From Closterium sp. NIES-65 (lineage: Eukaryota; Streptophyta; Zygnematophyceae; Desmidiales; Closteriaceae): a DNA stretch of 64,000 bases. Below, one piece after another: positions 58,655 through 64,000 of the stretch (position 1 is the stretch's first letter; every line of letters starts with the position of its first letter). Both the position numbers and the translations under genes were made by a program. Where the stretch lies: assembly GCA_948144175.1 (NCBI GenBank), contig CANXME010000213.1, positions 1,488,001-1,552,000 on the forward strand, written 5' to 3'. The notes beneath the pieces were generated by a model. It saw only the letters and a list, made by a program, of their open reading frames with translations, ran no database searches and was not told the origin of the DNA.

Positions 58655-59347
58655 AGGGTAGATATATTTGCTCTTGACTATGATGCTATTCTCACTGCCA
58701 TCTATGCATTGCCTACTAGTGCTGACCGTGCCTGTTACCTCTACATACCGCCTGACCCAGGTATCGAGCCTGCTTCTCTAGGTGCTGGTGAGGCTGCTGC
58801 TCTAGGGGCTAGTGTGTCTCCTGCTCTAGGTACGGGTGGGGGTGCTGCTCCAGGTGCTGGTGAGTCTGCTCTCTCTGGTACTGCGCCTGCTGAGGCCTTG
58901 TACACCTTCACACTTGACTCTGGTGCTTCTCGCTCCTTCTTTCGCGACAGCACCACCCTCACGCCGCTCAGTCGGCCGGTTGCAGTCTCCCTGGCAGACC
59001 CCTCTGGGGGTCCCGTCCGTGCAACCCCATCCACTGTCCTCCCTTGTCCTGCTCTCCCGTCCGGCACACTGTCGAGTCTTTACCTCCCCTCGTTCTCTAC
59101 GAACTTGGTGGCGGGTTCTGCGCTCCAGGACGCGGGTGTTCACCAGTTCACCCCTGCCTACGACCGTATGACACACTGCACGAGTTCTCAGACGGGTCGT
59201 CACCTGGCTACCTTCACTCGGAAGCCGGGGTCGGGCCTGTACACACTGACCAGTGAGTCCCCTCGGTTAGCTGCGTCTGCGTCTGCGTCAGGTGAGTTGT
59301 CGACCCCCTACTCGTGTCGCGCCCTGTCACACAAGACCCTCCTTTAG
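58655..59347 (+). CDS. Protease region of C10
   Basis: LDYDAILTAIYALPTS-like lead-in, then a GAGEAAALGASVSPALG low-complexity stretch, protease LYTFTLDSGASRSFFRDST (active-site DSGAS, about 58910-58960), SGTLSSLYLPSFSTNLV, VHQFTPAYDRMTHCT and ALSHKTLL. It ends with TAG at 59345, which replaces the Trp of LLWHHRLGHPS (TGG to TAG). Confidence 0.84.
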   Translation, partial: RVDIFALDYDAILTAIYALPTSADRACYLYIPPDPGIEPASLGAGEAAALGASVSPALGTGGGAAPGAGESALSGTAPAEALYTFTLDSGASRSFFRDSTTLTPLSRPVAVSLADPSGGPVRATPSTVLPCPALPSGTLSSLYLPSFSTNLVAGSALQDAGVHQFTPAYDRMTHCTSSQTGRHLATFTRKPGSGLYTLTSESPRLAASASASGELSTPYSCRALSHKTLL

Positions 59348-60300
59348 CACCACCGCCTTGGTCACCCCTCGGTGCAGCGCCTTCGCAGCATGCACCGCCG
59401 TGTCCTTGTCTCTGGTCTTCCCAGGGTTCTCCCTCCCCTCCCACCCTCGCCTGCTCCTCCCTGTCTTCCTTGTGTCGAGGGGCGGCAGCGCGCCGCTCCT
59501 CACTCCTCCTCGTTCCCTCCCACAGAGGCTCTCCTGCAGACTCTCCACCTGGACGTGTGGAACCCCGCCCGCGTCCGTGGACAGGGCCACGAGCGGTACT
59601 TCCTGCTGGTTGTCGACGACTACACGCGTTACACCACGGTCTTCCCCTTGCGCACCAAGGGTGAGGTCCCTGATGTTTTGATCCCTTGGATATGCGCTAC
59701 TCGTCTCCAGCTCCGCGAGCGGTTCGGGACGGAGTTTCCCGTCCTGCGTCTGCACTCTGACAGGGGTGGTGAGTTTTCCACCGACCTCTTGGCAGCCTTC
59801 TGTGAGAAGCACGGCATCACCCAGTCGTTCACGCTTCCGGCCTCTCCGTAGCAGAATTGGGTTGCTGAGCGCCGCATTGGCTTAGTCATGGAGGTCGCTT
59901 GTACCTCCATGATCCATGCGGCTGCCCCCCATTTTCTGTGACCGTTTGCGGTCCGGTACGCCGCGCATCAGCTCAACCTCTGGCCCTGTGTCTCCTTGCC
60001 GGAGACCTCGCCCACACTGCTGTGGACCGGGAAGGTTGGCGATGCGTCGCGTTTCCGGGTCTGGGGTGCTCGTGCCTTTGTCCGCGATACCACCGCGGAC
60101 AAGCTCTCCGCACGCGCTGTTCCCTGTGTCTTCGTTGGCTTTGTCCCTGACGCGCCCGGTTGGCAGTTTTACCACCCCACCTCGCGTCGTGTCTTCCCCT
60201 CTCAGGACATCACGTTCGACGAGTCGGTTCCCTTTTACCGTCTCTTCCCCTACCGCACTGCCCCTCTCTCCCCCCGGAAGCTCTTCCTCGCTCCAGGTGC
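59348..60300 (+). pseudogene. Integrase of C10
   Basis: HHRLGHPSVQRLRSMHRRVL with CLPCVEGRQR (zinc domain), LHLDVWNPARVRGQGHERYF (first Asp; GP changed to NP), LHSDRGGEFSTDLLAAFCEK (second Asp), TAG at 59849 in place of Gln of SPQQNG, then WVAERRIGLVMEVACTS (catalytic Glu), another stop in FLWPF (TGG to TGA) and GKVGDASRFRVWGARAFVRD. The C-terminal part reads to YRLFPYRTAPLS. Confidence 0.85.
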
Positions 60301-61677
60301 TCCCCTGGTAGACCCCCTCCCCAGTCCCGGTCCTGCTCCTTCAGGTGTGTCTCAGGTAGATCCTTCTCCCTTGACTGCGCCGGTTGAGGTCACTGGTGAC
60401 TCAGGTCCTTCTGAGGGTGTTCCTGCTCGGGGTGCTGCTTTTGGGGGTGCTGAGCCTGGGGGTGCGGAGCCTGGGGGTGCTGAGCTTAGGGGTGCGGAGT
60501 GTGGAGGTGCGGAGCCTGGGGGTGCGGAGACTTGAGGTGCTAAGCCTGGGGGTACTGAGTCTGGGGGTGCTGCACCTGGGGGCGCTGAGGCGTCTGGTGA
60601 GCTGTCTCCTTGGAGCGGCCGTCTCCGTAGTCGCTCCGCTAGTGCCTCGCCGCTGCACTCTTGTCGTAGCCTCCCTCTCTCCCCACAGCAGCTGCGTGAG
60701 TGCTACGCTGGCCGTCAGGGTCGCGCTGCTGAAGCTAGGGGCCCTGCTGTGGGAGGCGCTGGTGACTCTGTTACTGGAGTTGTTTCTTCTGGAGGTTCTA
60801 GAGGTGCTGCGGGTGCTGGTGCTAGAGTTTCTGGAGCTGCTGCGGGTGCTGGCGCTGAGGGTTCTGAGTTTGCTGTTGCACGGTCTCCTTGGAGTAGCCG
60901 CCTTCGTCCGCGTGTGCCTCTCACCTCATAGCAGCTGCACGACTGGTACGATCGCCGTCAGGGTCGCGCTTCTGGAGCTCGGGGCTCTGCCGCTGGAGGT
61001 ACATCTGCTGACGTCACTAGAGCTGGGAGTGGTGCTGGTCCTGGAGGTGCTCGTACTGGAGGTACTAGAGCTGCTGGGGCTGGAGATACTGAGCCTGAGG
61101 GTGCTACTGTTGGAGACCCTGGGTCTGGGGGTGCTACTGCTGGAGACACTGAGGCTAGAGACCCTGGGACTGGAGGTGCCGGTTCTGGGGGTGCTGCTGC
61201 TGGTGGAGCTGGTCCTATCGGAGCTGGCGCTGAGGGTTCTGGAGGTGCTGGAGGTGCTGGAGCTGCTGGTGCTGGTGGCACTGCACAGCCGCACCTGTTC
61301 TTTGCTCCACCATCTCCGTCGTCTCCGCCACCGTCTGACTCTGTGCTACGCCAGGTTCTTAGTCTCCCTTCGTCTACTGGTCTTCCGTTGCAGCCTCGCT
61401 CACTGCTGCTTGCTCCTTCTCCTTACACTGAGCAGACAAGGGGTCTTACGGAGCGTCGTGAGCCTGCGTCGCGTCCTGTCTCGCCTGTCCGTCCTGGTCG
61501 TCCTGGTCATCGTGTTCCTCGTTCGCGTCAGCCGGCAGTGACCGACACCCACCTCGTAGTCCGTCGTCCTTCCTCTCCTCCGCAGCGTGTTCCCCTGCCG
61601 TCCCCTCCTCTTCTCGGCCTACCGTTCGTGAGCCTTAGTCTGGCCGCATCCGTGCTGCTAACCCTACTGTCAAGCGT
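60301..61677 (+). pseudogene. IN-RT linker of C10
   Basis: GGAEPGGAEPGGAELRGAE repeat (60440-60530, TGA at 60533), then LPLSPQQLRECYAGRQGRAA (about 60670-60730) and a second copy with a stop, TSQLHDWYDRRQGRASG (about 60925-60975), each followed by Gly/Ala repeats. Then SVLRQVLSLPSSTGLPLQP, SPYTEQTRGLTERREPASRP and a frameshifted lead into RLLATVVTDP. A 385-codon Leu-rich ORF in another frame is a shadow. Confidence 0.76.
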
Positions 61678-63468
61678 TTGCTAGCCACAGTTGTCACTGA
61701 CCCGTCGTTCGAGTCTACTGTTGCGTCTGCCTTAGTCACTGAGCTTGTTGACTTTTCTGGTGCATGTCGTCCAGACTACGCCGCTAGTCTTGTTGCTGAG
61801 TCTGAGTCTGTCTGTCCTCACTCCGTCGGGGGTGAGTGTGCTCTTGGCACGGACGTCCTTGAGGATAGGCAGGAGGGCCTTGAGTGTCTTGCAGCCACTG
61901 CGCCTCATCTCGTGTCCATGCTGCTTGCCCCTGAGGGAGACCCGGATGCAACAGACATCCCGACCCGGCGCTCTTACGCTGAGGCGATCGCGGGTGAGTA
62001 CTCCTCTCACTGGCAGACAGCCATGGATCCAGAGATGGCATCCTTGAAGTCCACGGGCACTTACATTGACGAGGTTCCCACTCCTAGGGAGAACATCGTC
62101 AGTGGCATGTGGATTTTCAGGGTGAAGCGGGTGCCAGGTTCTCCGCCTGTCTTCAAGGCTCGTTACGTTGCTCGACGTTTAAGTCAGCGAGAGGGAGTAG
62201 ACTTCTTTCATACCTTCTCCCCCACCCCGAAGATGACCACTCTTTGGGTGCTGCTGCACGTTGCCGCTCAGCGTGACTACGAGCTTCACTCTCTTGACTT
62301 CAGCACAGCTTTCTTGCAGGGCAGCCTGCACGAGGAGATCTGGCTGAGCCGCCCTCCTGACTTCACTGGGTCGTTCCCTCCTGGTACCCTGTCGAGCCTC
62401 CGGCGGCCAGTCTACGGTCTCCGCCAGGCGCCGCGTGAGTGGCACGACACACTGAGAACTACACTTGCGGCTCTTTGGTTTGCTCCGTCGACTGCTGACC
62501 CGTCGCTGTTTCTGCGCACCGACACGTCGTTGCCGCCGTTCTACATCCTCGTGTACGTCAACGACACACGTGCCCTGGTGAAGTCGGAGCTGCAGAAGAG
62601 ACACACGTGCACAGACCTGGGTGAGCTGCGCAACTACCTTGGCTTGCAGATCACCCGGGACAGAGCACGACGCACCATCACCCTGACTCAGTCACACATG
62701 ATGCAGCAGTTCCTTCAGCACTTCGACTTCACTTTGTCCTTGCCGCAGTCCACTCCTATGGCTACCGGTCACCCGCTCTCAGCTCCACCTTCAGACGAGT
62801 CCGTAGAGCCGAGTGGCCCGTATCTAGAGCTAGTGGGCGGCCTCATGTACCTGATGACCTGCACTCGACCTGACCTTGCGTACCCTCTTGGCCTTCTGGC
62901 TCGCTACGTGGCTCCTGGTCGGCACCAAAAGGTGCACATGGATGCTACGAAGAGGGTACTGCGCTACTTGTGCGGTACGTCGGGCATGGGGCTCGTGCTT
63001 GGAGGGCGGAGCCCATTTGTCCTCACTGGGCACTCAGACGTTTCTTGGGTTGACGACCAGTCTACGCAGCGGTCGTCACAGGGTTACACCTTCAGCCTTG
63101 GCTCTGGTTCAGTTTCTTGGCGTTCTACACGCTCGTCTTCGGTTCTCAGCTCGAGTTGTGAGGCTGAGATCTACGCCACAGCCATGGCTGCACAGGAGTT
63201 ACGCTGGCTCACCTACCTGCTGACCGACTTGGGAGAGCGGCCTCGTTCTCCTCCAGTGCTGTACATCGACAACAAGGCCGCCATTGCCTTGTGTCAGGAG
63301 CACAGACTGGAGCACACAACGAAGCACATCGCTCTGCGTTACTTCCTGGCTCGAGAGTTGCAGCGGCGTGGTCAGCTTCGTCTTGCTCACGTGGCCACTT
63401 GGGCCAACACTGCTGATATATTCACCAAGGCACTTCCGTCTGGTGATCATCAGCGTTTCTGCCCTTAG
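61678..63468 (+). CDS. RT-RNase H of Copia element C10
   Basis: Open frame of 596 residues; the first codon is TTG, so no real initiation is implied. RT: KSTGTYIDEVPTPRENIVSG, ARRLSQREGVDFFHTFSPTP, DFSTAFLQGSLHEEIWLSRP, RPVYGLRQAPREWHDTLRTT. The catalytic region reads ILVYVNDTRALVKSELQ: first Asp of YVDD is Asn and about ten residues (LVFATAD...) are deleted in frame, so RT is inactive. RNase H: GLVLGGRSPFVLTGHSDVSW, SSCEAEIYATAMAAQELRWL, LYIDNKAAIALCQEHRLEH (catalytic Asp kept) and ADIFTKALPSGDHQRFCP. Confidence 0.88.
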   Translation: MLATVVTDPSFESTVASALVTELVDFSGACRPDYAASLVAESESVCPHSVGGECALGTDVLEDRQEGLECLAATAPHLVSMLLAPEGDPDATDIPTRRSYAEAIAGEYSSHWQTAMDPEMASLKSTGTYIDEVPTPRENIVSGMWIFRVKRVPGSPPVFKARYVARRLSQREGVDFFHTFSPTPKMTTLWVLLHVAAQRDYELHSLDFSTAFLQGSLHEEIWLSRPPDFTGSFPPGTLSSLRRPVYGLRQAPREWHDTLRTTLAALWFAPSTADPSLFLRTDTSLPPFYILVYVNDTRALVKSELQKRHTCTDLGELRNYLGLQITRDRARRTITLTQSHMMQQFLQHFDFTLSLPQSTPMATGHPLSAPPSDESVEPSGPYLELVGGLMYLMTCTRPDLAYPLGLLARYVAPGRHQKVHMDATKRVLRYLCGTSGMGLVLGGRSPFVLTGHSDVSWVDDQSTQRSSQGYTFSLGSGSVSWRSTRSSSVLSSSCEAEIYATAMAAQELRWLTYLLTDLGERPRSPPVLYIDNKAAIALCQEHRLEHTTKHIALRYFLARELQRRGQLRLAHVATWANTADIFTKALPSGDHQRFCP

Positions 63469-63730
63469 TTAGGCCCTGTGCCCACTTTTCCTCACTTGCT
63501 GTAGACTTTGTTTGTCTTGTGATCTATATATATACCTGCTTGCTTGCTCTGATAGGTAGAGATCGCCGTGCTGTTGTTGTTGCATATATACCTCTGCATG
63601 TGAACTGGCCTTGTGGCCCTTTGCTTGTGCTCAGTGTGTGTGGTGACATTGTGATCCACCCTGAGCTTGCTTTGCTTCTCTTGACTGGTCTTGTGACCCC
63701 TTGCTCTCCCCCACTTTGCCTATGGGGGTG
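63469..63730 (+). promoter_or_regulatory. Conserved 3' noncoding segment and polypurine tract of C10
   Basis: ATATATATACC, GTGGTGACATTGTGATCCAC, CCTGAGCTTGCTTTGCTTCT, TTGACTGGTCTTGTGACCCC and CTCTCCCCCACTTTGCC precede the polypurine tract GCCTATGGGGGTG (63718-63730). Homologous to C3, C5, C6 and C7. Confidence 0.78.
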
Positions 63731-63769
63731 TGTCAAATGATATATATGCTATATATGCTTAGGCTGTAG
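63731..63769 (+). repeat. 3' LTR of C10, first 39 bp
   Basis: Identical to the start of the 5' LTR (TGTCAAATGATATATATGC to GGCTGTAG), then replaced by C11. The remainder is expected beyond the right edge. Confidence 0.88.
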
Positions 63770-63911
63770 TGTCAGTAGAGCTACACTGTGAGATCCCCGA
63801 TCGATCCTAGGGGGGGTTACAGGCGCGTTTGCCTAGGGGGTTATGGGCGCACTGACCCGCTACTGAAAAAAGCCCTTTCATCCCAATGGTCTAGTGGTTG
63901 GGATTCTGACA
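63770..63911 (+). repeat. 5' LTR of C11
   Basis: Starts TGTCAGTAGAGCTAC, ends GATTCTGACA and is followed by TGGTATTAGAGC (63912-63923), one mismatch from the initiator-Met primer site. Contains GGGGGTTAC and GGGGGTTATGGGCGC, a local duplication. The likely target copy is TGTAG at 63765-63769. Confidence 0.75.
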
Positions 63912-63951
63912 TGGTATTAGAGCGGTCTCGGATTCGAATCCCGGTGTATGC
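63881..63951 (+). other. tRNA-like Pol III boxes across the C11 LTR/leader junction
   Basis: TGGTCTAGTGG (63887-63897) fits a tRNA A box and GGATTCGAATCCC (63930-63942) a B box, 33 bases apart, as in a tRNA gene. TCCCAA and TTGGGA can pair around the A box. There is no acceptor stem or clear anticodon arm, so this is not a functional tRNA gene. It may be coincidence, a tRNA/SINE fragment or a recruited Pol III signal. Confidence 0.4.
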
Positions 63952-64000
63952 ACATGTTGGCCGTTGCCACTGTGCTTAGTCCTGGGCCTCCCAGTGTGGG

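Larger units (their letters stand above)
56715..63769 (+). mobile_element. Copia element C10, 3' LTR split by C11
   Basis: Plus strand: 5' LTR 56715-56859, primer site TGGTTTCAGAGC (56860-56871), long repeat-rich leader, NC-PR-IN, linker, RT-RNase H, conserved 3' noncoding segment, polypurine tract and the first 39 bp of the 3' LTR (63731-63769), where C11 is inserted. CGAGC at 56710-56714 is the visible target copy. The Gag core domain is missing and RT is disrupted. Confidence 0.92.
63770..64000 (+). mobile_element. LTR element C11, 5' end only
   Basis: 142-bp LTR plus primer site and the first 77 bases of leader; the rest is outside the window. Inserted into the 3' LTR of C10 in the same orientation. 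Coding content unknown. Confidence 0.72.

Noticed and set aside
60384-61541. 385-codon Leu-rich ORF
   Set aside because: Shadow frame of the C10 IN-RT linker; the real frame shows the GGAEP, LREW and SPYT motifs in order.
63881-63951. Functional tRNA gene
   Set aside because: A and B boxes fit, but there is no acceptor stem, no anticodon stem-loop, and the LTR/primer-site junction lies inside it.

Overview
The window is almost entirely nested LTR retrotransposons of the Ty1/Copia superfamily from a GC-rich nuclear genome. I see no host gene I can defend. Features that point to the green-plant lineage are: primer-binding sites beginning TGGTAT or TGGAAT next to the LTRs (the plant initiator-tRNA-Met type); Gag-PR-IN-RT-RNaseH order; 5-bp target duplications (TSDs); and stop codons that mostly look like C-to-T or G-to-A decay at CAG and TGG codons, as cytosine methylation would cause. 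The extreme GC content and very short LTRs make a streptophyte alga or an early-diverging land plant more likely to me than a flowering plant. That is inference; no species is identified.

Layout, left to right (C = Copia, N = non-autonomous, S = solo LTR). C1 (1-6358, minus, cut by the window edge) sits in the 3' LTR of C2 (6359-19993, minus). C2 also carries solo LTR S1 (7278-8410) and element C3 (11067-18291, minus). Next come a Copia relic C4 (20160-21625, minus) and an internally deleted plus-strand element C5 (21626-24449) that contains the non-autonomous element N1 (22380-23949, minus). 24450-27073 is AT-richer and poorly explained. C6 (27074-50575, minus) is split by C7 (30746-38406, minus), N2 (38763-40062, minus) and C8 (42321-50553, minus). 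C6 itself lies three bases inside the start of the 5' LTR of C9 (50578 onward, plus). C9 is interrupted by C10 (56715 onward, plus), whose 3' LTR is interrupted by C11 (63770 onward, plus). Complete TSDs read directly: S1 TCACT, N1 GATCT, C6 CATGT, C7 GCGAG, N2 CCTTG, C8 ATAAC.

C1, C3 and C7 form one family (LTR about 131 bp). C6, C9, C10 and C5 are related families with other short LTRs. They share a polyprotein plan: an N-terminal Gag domain starting MATPsVL, a Gly-rich tract, a short SPQxLREWY motif, an unusual zinc-knuckle-like motif (CX13CX3HX4C), DSGAS protease, HHCC/DDE integrase, a Pro/Gly/Ala-rich linker with GGAEP repeats that usually repeats the LREWY motif, then RT and RNase H. 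Their 5' leaders carry GC-rich minisatellites and GC hairpins next to the primer site, and their 3' ends share a conserved noncoding segment and polypurine tract. C8 and S1 are a different Copia family with LTRs of about 1.15 kb packed with GTCGAC palindromes. C2 is a more conventional Copia with a 510-bp LTR.

No element here looks fully coding-competent. All have stops, frameshifts or catalytic substitutions, although several have well-preserved LTRs. The main leads are the repeated LREWY module, the non-autonomous N1/N2 family whose leader resembles that of the Copias, the rearranged RT/RNase H of C8, and the frequent insertion of elements into each other's LTRs.
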